In this document: piece after piece, positions 31,416-43,679 of the stretch
How positions within the stretch are numbered: position 1 is the stretch's first letter
How the letters are laid out: each line of letters starts with the position of its first letter
DNA from: Takifugu bimaculatus
Lineage: Eukaryota > Chordata > Actinopteri > Tetraodontiformes > Tetraodontidae
Assembly: GCA_004026145.2 (NCBI GenBank)
Contig: CP034989.1
Span: 124,001 to 188,000, forward strand
Direction of reading: 5' to 3'
DNA length: 64,000 nucleotides
The notes under the pieces: generated by a model
Told to the model about the DNA's origin: nothing
Databases searched by the model: none
Seen by the model: only the letters and a program-made list of their open reading frames with translations
Position numbers and translations under genes: made by a program

Positions 31416-31610
31416 GGTGAGTCGATAAAAATGGCCGTGACCTCGCGGAATAAATGTCAATCTTATGATCGCAAAGGTCAGCGAGCAGACAACTTCCTGC
31501 GTTGTGCACGAGGCGAGCGCGCCTCTGCGAGGACGCCACAGGTGCTGCATCACGTGTGAAGAAGAACAGATCAAAGGAGGTTCCTCCAGGAAGCCCTGAC
31601 CTCTCCAAAA

Positions 31611-31623
31611 GGGTCAAAGGTCA
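31611..31623 (+). promoter_or_regulatory. DR1 motif GGGTCAAAGGTCA
   Basis: Direct repeat with 1-bp spacing that equals the textbook HNF4/PPAR-RXR consensus. Confidence 0.45.
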
Positions 31624-31752
31624 GACTGACCTGACTCAGATGAACATCAAATGTGGTTCTTGTGACCTAAAGGTGCCCCTACTTTGACCTGAACCTCTGG
31701 CACACCCCCATCCTGTGGCTAGGTGGCCGTGCACCCAGTAGGGATGCCAGGG

Positions 31753-31753
<1 letters not shown>

Positions 31754-31798
<45 letters not shown>
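31754..31798. repeat. (CA)22 microsatellite
   Basis: 45 bp of pure CA. Confidence 0.97.
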
Positions 31799-31800
<2 letters not shown>

Positions 31801-32744
31801 TTAATTCATCTCTTTTTGGACAATTTCAAGTGCAATTAGTCCATCTGTGCCAGCAGCAGACCGACAGCGGAGCTCAGACGTGGTGGGGGAACATGGCTAG
31901 CTAATGATGCGCAGCTGTGAACAGGGTCGCCAGAGACTTTGGTCAAGAGTTACTTAACATTTCTTCTATTCAAATGAAGGCCCGGGTGTCACGATCCACA
32001 GCCAATTTAGTCAGATCCCGCCCGGCGAGGAGGGCCGGCCTTTTATTTCAAACGACACGACAAAGCACGGGCAAAGCTAACGAGGTTATGTTGAGTCATA
32101 CATCGATGCTAATAGCAAGTGTAGCGAAAACACCCTTCTGGTTTCAGGGATGTTGGTGACAGACGGCGACGACATGTGACAGACAACAGCTATTTTATCC
32201 CGTGAGCTAAAAAAGCTCCATAATGAAGCTGGAATCTGACATTTTTTAGCTGCGCATTAGGCGCGACCCACCGGGGAAGCCTTCCTGTCCCCTCTCCTGC
32301 CACCCCAGCGCATATTAGATCATTAAAAAAACATGTTTTAAAAATAATTCATAGTTTTTAGCAGATGCATAATTCAAGAAATTTCCAGAGCAGCTAAAAT
32401 ATTCAGGAAAACATGAATCATAAATGCAACAGGTTCTAAATATAATGACGTGCTAATGCTAGGGCGGCTTCACTCCTTCTAAAACCTACTTTGTCGTAAC
32501 TTTTTACTTTTTTAGCTAGCCTTGCCCACACCTGAGGGATTGGAAATCTGTTGCCATGACACCCACAGGCAACACGGTGAACAGGGCTAAAACCGGGAGG
32601 AAGTTGTGAGAGCGGCGGGCAGATCGGTGGCTTCCCCCCGTGGCAGATTACACAGAATACACACAATGAAAGACAGGAATATGGCAGCCGCTCACCTCCC
32701 TCCGCCCCCACCTGCTAATTATCAGACGCCATATTGGCGCTCTT
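31799..32744. other. Gene-free stretch with an AT-rich island
   Basis: 32310-32430 is AT-rich with AATAATTCATAG and GATGCATAATTCAAG cores. The remainder is unique. No gene recognised. Confidence 0.35.
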
Positions 32745-32870
32745 CAGGAGGAGAGGGGCTAATTTGGTTTCTGAGTCCTTTTGGGAAATTAATTCATTTT
32801 GCTAAAGTGACTTGGTAATTACAGTGACATCAAGGTTAATTGCCAAATCTGTATTGCTTTGGTGCCGTCA
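32745..32870. other. CNE-like segment
   Basis: GGAAATTAATTCATTTTGC, GACTTGGTAATTACAGTGAC and GGTTAATTGCCAAATC follow in close order, a dense set of TAAT cores with little CpG. One of the most CNE-like stretches by texture. Confidence 0.4.
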
Positions 32871-32920
32871 GCGTCAGAGAAATCTGCTCTCCAAACACTC
32901 GCCAGCGGAGCCGCGCTGCG

Positions 32921-32956
32921 TGCACGTGCTCGCGCGGGTGCACGTGCTCGCGCGCC
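32921..32956. repeat. 18-bp tandem repeat, 2 copies, CpG-rich
   Basis: TGCACGTGCTCGCGCGGG occurs twice (last base differs). Each copy has the E-box CACGTG and several CpG, set in a CpG-rich tract (32900-33080). Confidence 0.9.
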
Positions 32957-34092
32957 CCGCGCGGGTCCCGCCGCCTTCGGACCGCAGTAAAAGTCAAAAC
33001 CTCCGCGCACAAGCGGGCGAAAAGCCCCAAAATGCCACGTCGTGAAAGGACGCCAGTGCGCCGCGACTGCGAGGCCGCGGTAAACAAAGCGAAAGGTCAA
33101 AAGCCCGAATAAAACCACAGAAGAAGAGCGCTGGGCAATAAAGCACGCGGGAGCTGAAATGGCGGAAGCTCCTCGTGGTTCCCGCGTCGACGGTCAGGAG
33201 GAGGCAACGTTATTATCGGGCGCCGTGCATTTGCCCCGCCCCCTGCCCCCCCGGGGACGCTCCTGAAAGACCCGGTCCTCATTACCGGACCAGGAGGCAC
33301 CAACTGGTGTTTGTTGTGAAATATGTTGATGAAGAGCTCCACAAATATATCTGCTGATCTGCAGTCCTGCTTCTCCCACTTTCATCCAACGATCTTTTGA
33401 ATCCTTTTCTCTCTTTTCCCCTCATCTTGAAGGAGACATCAAAGCTTTTGCTAACAATCCGGATGAAACACTCCCCGTGTTTTATTTGTTTTTCCCATAG
33501 CGGTACGGTTAATGGATGCTAGCCTACATCTCCTCCATGCTAACAACAGGTGCTGTGTCGGCCCGGCGGCCCGTTCCCTCGGGTCCTGTAGGAATCCCCT
33601 TAGGACCTCGTCTCCCGCCGCAGCTGTCAACCTGCAGCGGCGCTAAAAAATGCGTCGATTAGACGATGACACACATGCGGCGCTGAGGAAACCGCTTTTG
33701 GGGCAGGGAAAACAAGGCCCGACGTGCTGCACGAGCGTTGGTGACGGGACCAGCGTCCTCACCGCGGGGCGCTAGCGGCGCCGCGGCTCTGAGGGATCGC
33801 CACCATTTGCTGCTGGATCAGAAACGTTAAGGTCGTCACTGGTTCCAGTCCAATCCTGATGAGGCCAGACATCGACGCCACATGGCCGCCCATCAAATCG
33901 GCTCTTTCTTCCGCCGTGTTTCTGTATATTTCAGCGGGAGGACGAACGCTTGGTCGCAACGTTTCCGTCCGAGTGAGACGTCGCAGCGTTGATGCTGCTC
34001 TTCACCTGATCAATGGTCGGCCCTGATTCGCTCATTAGGTCCAGATGTGGAGTCTAACGAGGCCCGCTGGTCTCAGCTGGTGCTGTATAAAA
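32957..34092. other. Gene-free stretch
   Basis: CpG-rich to about 33300, then mixed. ATGGCCGCC occurs at 33892-33900. Open frames overlap on both strands with no recognisable product. Confidence 0.4.
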
Positions 34093-34136
34093 ACACACAC
34101 ACCCCCAGTCCCCCCCCCCCCACCACCACCACCACC
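34093..34136. repeat. (AC)5, C12 and (CCA)5 composite
   Basis: Three adjoining simple tracts: AC, C homopolymer and CCA triplets. Confidence 0.93.
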
Positions 34137-36085
34137 CAGCCATTCCACGGACATCCTGAGCTTCCGGAGTGATCAATGTCTCTGTCATCGGGAGCTGCGT
34201 CCGGGGCGTCAGGCGGGGCCACTGAGCCGTTGCGTCCAGGCTCTGGGCTGACATTAGCGGACGCAGGGTGAGTGATGTCAGCCTGCTGCTCCCAAGAGTG
34301 GTGGTGGGGGGGTGGGGGGGGGACTGGTGATCTGGCTCAGCCCAAAGCGGTGAGCCTGGAGAAAGGTCACTGCTCAGCCTGGTGTGATTAATAAGACAGG
34401 AAACTGAGTGTCCCCAATGCCATTATCAATATCCATGGCCACCAGCAGCCCCCACCCGCCCCCACCGCTCATGCAGAGACGGCCGCGGTCCGAACCAGGC
34501 CGCGAATAAATAAAACATGCTTTGACTCAGACGCGCGCGGCGAGTTAAGTTTTGGTGGCGTTTGCTCGTTAAGGCGCGGGGTCGGCTATCAATTAGCGGC
34601 TGTTTATTCAGCCGCGGCTCTGACTCAACCTGATGCCGGTAATGAGTCAGGCCGGGAGAATCTGAGGGGCGGAAGTCAGGGACCGAAATGTCAGCAGAGC
34701 CTCGGCGACAAACATGACATTTACAGACATCTGTTTTGCCGTTCTGGGCCGACGTCCGAGCAAAAATATTTACCCTAACCTCCGTTTTCCGGTGTGAATC
34801 CGCTTCGGACAACACTGGGACGACTGGGGGGCAGGAGCCCCATTTTTACTGTCAGCTAAGGTCTCATTTCTGAGGCTCGGTGGAGTTTAAAGGACTTCCT
34901 CTTCTTTTTGAATAAAAACGTCGCATTTATTGATGTTTTGGTAGCAGCAGAGGAAATGTGGAGACGATGGAGAAAACGATGCCGATATTCCAATCGCGGG
35001 GTAAAAAGAGATGCTATCGGTCATTTAAAAACCTGCTAGAAAAGGCATTTAAATGATGGTTCAAGCCCAACTTAGCGGTCAAGCCTGAGGCGAGTTGTCC
35101 GAGCTTCAATCCTCTCGCATTAGCCTGGACTTAAAGCCACCGGCGCCAACAAGCTGGTTTCGCTCCCTTAAATCAATTAGCCTCCGCGTGCTGTGTGTAA
35201 CTAATAGCGCTGCTGAATCCGAGATTAAATATGTTAGACACAGGCGGCGGATGAGGCGGGAGAGTTAAGATAATTAAAAGTGATAAATCCTTGAGAGCAG
35301 AGGGAAAGAGGGAAGAGGGAGAAAAGAGAGGAAATAAATAAATAAAGAGCGCGCCTGAGCCGGGGAGCTGGAGATGGCGCGGGAGTTGTTTTCCACCCCG
35401 CCTGGAGCGGCCCAGATGGCGAGGGCTCGGCGAGGGCTCGTCTCGCTCTGGCCCTCAGCGCATTTGGCAGCAGCGACTCCTCGCTGCTGGCCGCCGCCCA
35501 CCTCCACTCCTCCTCCACCGCTGCGGCGTTCGCGCGAGCGTGGGGCCGTGAAAGATTAGCCCACATTTTCACACTTGGCCAGAGTCCTCCCTTTTAGCAC
35601 CCTGACCTCCGTCTCGCATGTTCCGCTGCGCTCCAGATGCACGGATCGGCGCCCCGCGTCTCGGCGAGAACACTGTGTTTGCTGCGTTATTTATAGGCCA
35701 TCGCACCCTTTCGGAATAACATCCTCTCTCCTTCCGACGTACACGACCGAAGCCTTAAGATGACGATGTAGCGAGCGCTTGACACACTCAGAAGAGTTGT
35801 CAGAACACACAACTTGAATTTTTAAACACAATGGAGGCGGACTGCACGCGTCCCAGCTCCGTCCTGGCCTGAAACATCCCGCCGTCACGTTTGTTTAAGC
35901 ACTGCTGCTGGGAACCTCTTTTTATGCTAAGATGTTGACTTATACGTGTAAATTCACCCTCCCTTATCAGGCCCTGCTATCATGCCAGAACCAGGACGTC
36001 ACACAGCAAAGTGTGTGAGTTTTTAGTTTTAACCATGTTCACAGAGGACACAAAAAGTTGAAAACGCTGTAGTTTCCACTCCAGA
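34137..36085. other. Gene-free stretch with minor CNE-like patches
   Basis: CCAATGCCATTATCAATATCC (about 34415) and CTTAAATCAATTAGCCTCCG (about 35167) read like regulatory DNA. GCAGG|GTGAGT near 34268 is donor-like but has no clear acceptor. CpG-rich 35340-35550 could be promoter-like. No recognised coding sequence. Confidence 0.35.
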
Positions 36086-36099
36086 CCACTAGGTGGCGC
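36086..36099 (+). promoter_or_regulatory. CTCF motif, forward
   Basis: CCACTAGGTGGCGC matches all 14 positions of CCASYAGRKGGCRS. It faces the reverse-oriented motifs at 41743, 46074 and 46136. Confidence 0.6.
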
Positions 36100-37689
36100 A
36101 TTTCTGTGTAAATGAAACGGATCTAAATTCAGGAATAAATCGTGCCTTTGGGAGATAGAGGTACAGGATAATACTGGTGAGGCTGAAGGAGGGGTCGGGC
36201 TGGGGTTAGGGGTCAGTCGGGGTGGTTAGCGTTAGCGTACAGCGCTGGGTAACGTAGCATGTCTCTCAACGTCCCCGCAAATATAGAAACGTGTGACCGT
36301 GCAAAAATGACGAGTCACATGACGTGGCAATCAGATAATCGCCGCCTATGTGAAGTGGTAACAGGACAGATAGTTAAGACTGTCACAGGCAGACGGGATT
36401 ACAGCTTTCTCACAGTCAGACACAGCCGGCCATTACGCCCCCCCGCCCCCCCGCCAAGCCAATAAAATCCCTCTTCAGCACCACTCAACGCTTTATATTA
36501 TCCACTGTCATCCCCGACAGGCTAAGGCTCCTGATCTACAGCGAGCCGCGCAACGACGGCTTTTATTGGAGGGGTAAATATTAGCGTTGGGACCACGAGA
36601 TTCACGGCCGGGGGAGGGACCCTCACTTTCGTGCTTTTGTCACATCTCGGCATCCAATCGATCGTTCTCATCGATAGCTTCGTTCTGCTCCGAAAGGCCC
36701 CGACTCACGAGGTGAATCTATGAAAGCATCACGGAAGGCGCAAGGTCGGCGCAGAGGTCGGTGCCGGTATGTACGTTGGTCCCTCGTTACACCCGCAGAT
36801 GCAGGGTGGTATTTCAGGGCCCCCCCCCCCGCCGATGCTAACGGCAGCATCAGCCTCAGAAGAGGGGGCACCACGTCCCACCCTGGATGAGGCCTCCTGG
36901 CTTCATTAAACCCGCTGCCACCCAGAGAGCCACTCGTCCCCTCTTCAAAGCACCACTTAGTTTAAGGGGCCAGAATAACAGGTTTTAGAGCGAGAATATG
37001 AAAGACATAAAACACTGAAAAGACGGGAGGACACAATGTAGCCAAGAGCTCTCCACCCATTAAAGGAGGAATTAACCAGTCAGAACGTGGCATTTAGTGA
37101 GTTTAAGGGGCAGACAAAGGAAGTTTATACATTAAAACTCTTTTCCCGAGCAGAGGTTGAGACCAAAGGATCCACCTAACAGAGATAATGGCACAGCTAA
37201 ACATGATCGAGTGCATCCTCTACGATGTTCTAAAGCAGCCCCACTCCTCACCAACCTTGAAACGTCAACATTTCCACATTCTCCGGTGAAGTGATGGAGA
37301 ATAAATCTTTGAGCGGCTCCGTCCGCCACCTGAAACCGCCGGCGCGCGTCTCCTCCGCGTTCCCCCGGCTTATTCTGAAAAGCACTAGTAGATAATGAGC
37401 TCTAATCCATTTAAGCCTGAGTACACTCGCTCGGAACAATGTGACACTCCGAGCACGTCCTCCCCAAACAGATGTTTCACGGGCGGATGGCGTCCGCGCC
37501 GAAAAGGTCGAGACGTTGGAGAGCGAGGACGGAAACGAACGCCGTGAGAGCGCCGCTGCCTCGGAGGGCCCTAGCCTCCTCAAACGTTGCGATAAATCGG
37601 CGGTTTTTTTCGTGGCCCCTCCCCCCACCCCCCCAGCTGTGCTGCGAGTCCGTTTCGCCCGACGCGACGATCAGACGTGACCTTAACGT
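36100..37689. other. Gene-free stretch
   Basis: TTAGCGTTAGCG near 36228, and C runs near 36440 and 36821. Unique sequence without a recognised gene. Confidence 0.4.
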
Positions 37690-37800
37690 CGCCAACAAGG
37701 ACGCCAGCAATGGATTACTTGTCAATTGGACTGCATAAGAGAATCATGGAGTTGGAAGATGAATTACCCTGCAAACGCAGCGAGACAAGTGGTGTGTGTG
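37690..37800 (+). other. CNE-like or coding-like segment
   Basis: ATGGATTACTTGTCAATTGG starts an AT-balanced segment that reads MDYLSIGLHKRIMELEDELP and onward in the 37677-37874 frame. The helical, Glu/Leu-rich peptide looks more protein-like than its neighbours, but I cannot name it and no clean donor follows. It may equally be a non-coding element. Confidence 0.2.
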
Positions 37801-38436
37801 TTCGTTTAAACCCGATTTATGTATTTAACGGCTCGCGACCGGGCGGACGTGACAGAGCGCCGCCGAGCGCTTAATTCCAATATATCGCCGACGACGACGC
37901 GCGCGTCTGACTGACAGGCAAAACAGAAAATATTATTATTCATGAGCTCTGCGAAATTTAGCGCAGTTTTGGTGTTAAACGCGTCGCTTTGAGCTCAAAT
38001 TAATTTCCATCATCGACGTCCGTGAAAAATCTATTTGCGGGCCGGGGCCCCGTCCTCCGCCGGGCGCCCTCTGCGCCGTCGTCCGCGGCGTCCGCCTCCC
38101 TCGCTGATTTAATCGCGGCTGTCAGCGCGCCCACGCCGCTGGAAGCTCCGCGCTGGTCATTAAATATTCCGCGGAGGCTAGGGAGGCTAGGCTTGATCGA
38201 TACGTCAGCGGCGATGACAGGCCCGTCCCTGAGAAACGGCGGCGGCGTTCGGCCGCGTTTACAAATTCGCTCTCTTTGCGCGGACGTCAGCGTGACACAA
38301 ACTTGGAGCCGTCTCGAATAAGATTAGCATGTTTACTGTCGTGTTTTTACTGTTATTGCACGGAATCGTCCTCGCCTGTCTCTCCCGCTAACGCCGCCTT
38401 CTGAATGGTCGCTGATCAGTTGAACCTGCCGGCGTC
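37801..38436. other. Gene-free stretch
   Basis: CpG-dense sequence at 37840-38300 with open frames of no recognised product, and AT-rich patches between. Confidence 0.4.
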
Positions 38437-38510
38437 CTCGGCCTTGTCATGTGACCCACTCCCCACCAGGTCCCTCGGCCTTGTCATGTGACCCGCTCCC
38501 CACCAGGTCC
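38437..38510. repeat. 37-bp direct duplication
   Basis: 38437-38473 and 38474-38510 differ at a single position. A recent tandem duplication containing GTCATGTGACCC. Confidence 0.92.
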
Positions 38511-39159
38511 CCGCGCTCCTTCCTCATGACGAGGAGGAAGAAATGAGAAACGGCGATTAAGCTCTGAAACGTCTCTCGTCCGATTCGGCGCGTTTGCGTC
38601 CGACTTGATTCGCCGGCCTCCGCGCGTCGCCGTGGAGACGCTTTGATCCTCTTTTTCCGCCCCTCTTGCTTTAATCACCGATGTATCGTCTATGAAATCT
38701 CATTTATCAACTAACTGAACAGTGGAAAAGGAGGATGTCAAAACCAGATTCCAGATTCCCGGTGTCGACTAAAACCTCCGGGAGCTGCGAGTCACAAAAC
38801 TGCAGCCTTTAACACCAGATAGCAGCATTTAATGGAATTTTCCTGCCATTCCCACTTCCTACAGCCGGTTTCCAGCTTCCTGTGGGACGGCTGAGATGCT
38901 CCATCCTCCGTATGAATGTGTTATCCCTGCCTATCTGTGTCAGGTCGGTGGGGTATTCCGGCACTGGTGGTTGGAGTCAAACGGATGTTCAACATTCCGA
39001 TCGATGGAGTAGAAGCTCCACCTGACCCGACCCGACCTTCAGGAGACGGAGCCCAACAGTTATGAATATGGAGGAAGGAACTGTGGAGCCTTTCGTGTCA
39101 GAAGGTTGGTGTGGAGGTTGGAGAAGATAAATGCAACCTTCTTTATACAGCCTGTGCTA
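38511..39159. other. Gene-free stretch
   Basis: Unique sequence with no recognised gene. Confidence 0.4.
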
Positions 39160-39320
39160 CACCCAGAACCTGACCCCTGAACAGGCAACCGTGGCAGAGA
39201 GAAACGCCTTTTAACAGGAAGAAACCTGCAGCAGGACCAGGCTGTTGTGTGGGGACCCTCCTGCTGATAGTAAAGGAGAAGAATCTGCAGGAAGGAAGTC
39301 CCTGGAAACAAGGTAAACAC
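39160..39320 (+). mobile_element. Dispersed repeat copy (TTTAACAGGAAGAAACCTGCAG...)
   Basis: TTTTAACAGGAAGAAACC followed by GCAGGACCAGGCTG, then CTCCTGCTGATAGTAAAGGAG. Both modules recur at 47225-47285 in the same order and the first at 24583. Supports a dispersed family with members at 24.6, 39.2 and 47.3 kb. Confidence 0.5.
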
Positions 39321-41474
39321 GCTGAAATTTGATTTCCAAGAATATCAGAACCCCGAGGTCCAATTTCCCAGGAAGGCCCGGCCGGCAGCACCTTAAAGCG
39401 CGGCTAAATCAATAGCATGTGCAGGTTAATAGCGCCCGTGTTATTGTAAGCCAACGCATCAACTATTAATTAGCTGGTGATTAGAGTCAGTTGGCGAGAA
39501 GGATTCACAGCCCGGGGAGGTGATCGTCCTTGCAGTCTGCCGGGATGAATCGGGTCGTATTAAAGAGCTCATCCTGCTCTGGATTTGCCCGTTCGTGGGG
39601 CCACGGCTCGTCAGCACCGGTGGAGATGCTCTCTCCATTATTTTCAACAAAGGAAACCTACAAGGTCGTTTTCCATCATTTGAAGGGATGAACAGAATCA
39701 TGAATGAAGGGGACATCGGATCCGTTTCAAACGTCTCCGTCCTGGAGGCGGAATATTGGACACAGGAAAACGTGACAATCCAGCAAACAAACATCGGACA
39801 GGAAACAAGAAGCGGCGCCGGCTTAAATCAATCGACCAGGGGCCCGAACCGCGACGTCTGCCGCACCCACGTGGCGAACAAACAACGGCGGGAAAGCCTG
39901 TTCCGACACAAGAGGAGATGAAAAAGAGGACACGCGTCAAATGGGAATCATCCTCCCGCCGTCCCGGAGCGGCAGCGCGGCGTAAAAGGATTAGGGGCCC
40001 CTCAAAAGCAATTACCTCCTCCAGTTGGAGGCAAGAGCAGGTGTCAGAATGCAAACCCAGGAGGTCAGTTTTTATATTCTCTCTGTTTATATTCTCTCCC
40101 GCACGGATCCGGAACGTCAAATAAGAGGAAATGTTCGCCTTCGCTCGACAGGACCGGCACAAACGTATATATTAGGACAGATGTTGCGATCTCGTCTGTG
40201 TGGATCACATTAAAACGCTAGCGCTGAGTCGGGGGCCCATGAAACGGACCCCAGCATTAAATCATCCGCCCATCAAAGAGTCTTTAAAAAGACAGATGAG
40301 TCACTTCGTGATGGATGCCCGCTCCCGTGGTCACTTTACAGGACAGGCGTCCCGGATCCCCTCGCCTGGTAATGTCTCGGCCCCAGAGTTGCGTCAAGGT
40401 CGTTTTGAACCCCCCCCACACACAAACCTGATACACCCCTGCTGCAGAGGAAGACCATAAATATGCCTTGTTGCAATGATGAAGCTGGAATAAAGAATCC
40501 CTGGGGGGGGGGGAGTGAGAGGAGAATATTTCTTCACCCTGTAATGGAGCCGTCACCGCTCACTTTTCAGCAGCATCAAGGGGCAGATGGTCATTGTTGC
40601 GGCGGCCGCAATTACCATGGACAACAGGGCGGCAAGAGGCGGTCACCCACGCTGTCAGAGATGATCCGCCCATAAATCCCAGCCACTGTTTAACTAGGCT
40701 CGTCACTCCGGAAGAATGGGGGGGGGACAATGCCCAGGGTTGATTTTTATCTCCCGCTGAGCTTCTGCCAGATTATTGCTAAATAGGCATCAGCTTGTGG
40801 GGCTAATGCGTGGCGCACGCGGCGGGGAAGGCGTCCGAGGGCTCCGGTCCGGACCCACACGTCGCTTCCAATCTCCCGCCTCTCCTCGTTTCGCCATTAA
40901 TTAGAGCGGCGATTAAAAGAAAAGGGCGAAAACAAGCGCTCATCAGGCTTGATGCGTGGTAATCAACCATCAGCAAAGGCCCGAGACGGGCGGTTCTGTC
41001 GAGCCCAAAACACACACAAGAAACACGCTGGAGGATTTAGCTCAGAACAGCACTTGGTGGCTAAAAGTCCCTTTGAAGTCAGCTCGCAAATGACGCCTTT
41101 GAAGACAGGATGGAGGGAATCTGCTGTTGCACACATCTAATCTGGAGTCACGCTCGACTGAGGCGTCAACATCACGTCACGTATCCGCTCGTGACGGCGC
41201 CGTTTCAGAAACACGCCCAATTTTTAGGCCTTATTAGCACAGCTGAGGGCTCTGGAGTGCTTACTTACTAGTAATCAGCTAAAAAACAAGCTTCCCGAGC
41301 GGAGCTAACTCAACCGAGGCTGCACAAATGAGGCAGAAAGCCGTCAGTTTGGAAAAAGTGCAGGGAAGAATACGGATCGGGCATCGGCTTTTATCCCCGG
41401 CTCCACAGAAATAGCCTCCCTCCCCCCCCCCCCTCCCTCCCTCTCTCGCTCCTCCCTCTGCGGGGCGAGCTGGG
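39321..41474. other. Gene-free stretch
   Basis: The frame at 39520-39921 (133 codons) has a faint RNase-H-like opening but lacks the catalytic pattern, so I reject it. Smaller features are a TTTATATTCTCTC direct duplication (about 40069-40098), a G run near 40503, and TTATTAGCAC near 41231. Confidence 0.4.
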
Positions 41475-41745
41475 AGACGGTGATGCTTTCAAAGGTCATT
41501 TGAACTGTTTCTCTTATCTGGGAGTTTTCTTCGCTGCGATTGTGAGCGCAACACAGAAACTTCCGCCTCGGGCGCTGGCTTTGTGTTACCTAACCGGCCG
41601 GCGAGAGAGGCCATTTTAACAATAAAGCCGACTTTATGCGGGAAGCAAAGGCCCGTGTGCTGGTTGTTGATTGTCTTCCGATAAGCAGTCAGTAAAAGCC
41701 CATAAACAAGACGACAAACGACCTCATGAATAAACAATGCAGACC
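41475..41745. other. CNE-like block beside a CTCF-like motif
   Basis: CTTTCAAAGGTCATTTGAAC, TCTCTTATCTGGGAG (GATA core), GATTGTGAGCGCAACAC (C/EBP-like), and two ATAAACA forkhead cores near 41702 and 41730. Low repeat content. It ends where the CTCF-like motif starts, a plausible enhancer-boundary pair. Confidence 0.4.
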
Positions 41746-41756
41746 CCCCCTGGTGG
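41743..41756 (-). promoter_or_regulatory. CTCF-like motif, reverse, 12 of 14
   Basis: Reverse complement CCACCAGGGGGGGT agrees with CCASYAGRKGGCRS except at positions 12 and 14. Weaker than the other sites. Confidence 0.35.
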
Positions 41757-41853
41757 TCGAGCACGGTCCTGCAGCCGGGGGACGTCGAACTGGTATTTTG
41801 CGATGACTTGCCCTTTTCACTTCTGCAGTCGTCTCTGCGAACACTAACAAGCA

Positions 41854-41889
41854 CCCCCCCCACACACACACACATACACACACACACAA
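41854..41889. repeat. C8 run followed by (CA)n
   Basis: C homopolymer joined to a CA tract with one TA interruption. Confidence 0.92.
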
Positions 41890-42380
41890 CATCGATGTGG
41901 GTTCACTTAATAAATAAGTAAAACATGATTTTATACCCCTGCTGCGTGGACCACGGCGTCCGTGCTCCAGCATTTGCCTGCTATTATGACAAACAAGGGC
42001 TGAGTATTACCCATGGTGCACTGGGGCTGGCAGTCATTACGCCAACTTCCTGTTTCTGCCTCGTGCTCAGTGTAATTCACAAAACACCTGTTCCAGGCGC
42101 CTCAGGCTTTGGCAAAGAATGATGTGAAAATTAATATTTATAAAGAGGAACTGCTTCCCACTCATTAGCGGCACCGTTAGCAGCAGAGGGGGGGGGGCAG
42201 AAAAAGGGACAAAACGGGCCGAGCGGTGGCCACGGTTACCATGGGACCACGGTCCCAACATGGACTGTGGGTCCTGGAAATCTGCGTCTTCACCTCGAAT
42301 TGTTGACATTACATAACTAATTTATTAATAATCCTGACGCTGCCCTTGAACGCAGCACGGAGCCACACCGGGCCTGGGCT
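41890..42380. other. Gene-free stretch
   Basis: Unique sequence. AAAATTAATATTTATAAAG near 42126 and a G run near 42189. No gene. Confidence 0.4.
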
Positions 42381-42410
42381 GAACTGGGCTGAACTGGGCT
42401 GAACTGGGCT
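42381..42410. repeat. 10-bp tandem repeat, 3 copies
   Basis: GAACTGGGCT occurs three times exactly. Confidence 0.93.
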
Positions 42411-43679
42411 GCTCCACCTCCCACCAGTCGGGCAACTGGTCGCGACTCCTAACTGGTATCCCCCCCCCCCTCCTCCTCTTCAGTGGTGGGATCCAGGACA
42501 GGAATTAGCCGCAGCTCTTCCTACTATTGTGGTTGGAAAATCTTTCAACTCCAAGTTGTACTTTATGAGCTTTAATGAGGATTCTGGGTGAACCTGAGCT
42601 GGTTTTTGTTCTTCCTCAGACATTGTTACATCCCAAACAGGTTCGCCTGCCTATTGTTTGGAGAGCATTCCTTGGAGCCTCGTTATATTTGAAATGGATT
42701 TCAGGATAATGGAAACACACTAACAGTTTTACAGCTGTTGCCTGTCACAGACGCTCATCGACTGTGCGAAGAGTCACGTGTGAAAAGATGCATTTTCTGT
42801 ATAAATATCCGCGTGTGCACCTGCTCGCTGTCCTCCTCCCCCCCCCGGAGTGAAATATCGCTCTCCAAAATGATGTTTACAGCACATAAATTAGGTTGGT
42901 AGTTCAGAATCCTCCTGGTTTGTGCCATGATACGGAAGCACGGCTCTCTCCTCAACATCCTCTCTGCTCTCATTGATTTTGGGTCCTAGTGCCACCAAGT
43001 GGCCGCGGTCCCGTCTCGGCGTGCGTCGGACCGTTGCTCCGTTAAAGGATTCAATACACCTCTTAATACGCCGACGGCAGGTGGGGCAGCTGTTGGCCGC
43101 GCTTCATCTATATCGCAGGTTACACGTGTACGTCTGTCACTCAGCTCAAAATTACTTTTGGAGAGGGTGACAGATGTGTTCCTGATTGGGAGGAGCTGCT
43201 GGATCGAAGAGCGCTCCCTCTCGCTCCGTCTCTGGGGACGGCGAGCGCCGAGTGATATACGAGGCATCCAGAGAGAGAGGAGAAGGACCTGCCATTCCCC
43301 GTCAAGGGGGGGGGGGGCGACCAGAGGGGAGAGGTTACGCACATCCAAATGCCACCCGGTGCAGTTCGCTACCTCGCTCTGGCCCCGAGCGCGAGCAACG
43401 CCTTATGAAAAATGGCCCCCATTACGAGCTTGACCCCAGCTGATCTGAGCTGTTGGCCCCCACATCTTATAGGCGTGACCCCCCCATTGCAGTGTCCCGA
43501 CCTTTTAACCCGCCGTGCACACTTACACGCGCGCTCTCGTCTTGAAAACACGCCAAGGTCTCCTTTTGAGTTCCCAGGGGCCCATTTCGATTAATAAGGG
43601 CGACTCGCTGGCTGCAGAGAGGTCGGCCCATTTTCTTAATTAGCATCAAGCGCTAACCGCTACCGCTAAACCTGACGTG
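42411..43679. other. Gene-free stretch
   Basis: C run near 42461-42470 and G12 near 43307-43318. The frames at 42986-43443 on both strands overlap and lack domains. Confidence 0.4.

Noticed and set aside
35070..35082. Second Pol III B box (GGTTCAAGCCC)
   Set aside because: No A box at a suitable distance upstream and no cloverleaf.
39520..39921. RNase-H-like fragment from a retroelement
   Set aside because: VCRDESGRIKE and GDALSII recall RNase H pieces, but the acidic catalytic set and spacing are missing and nothing else from a retroelement is nearby.
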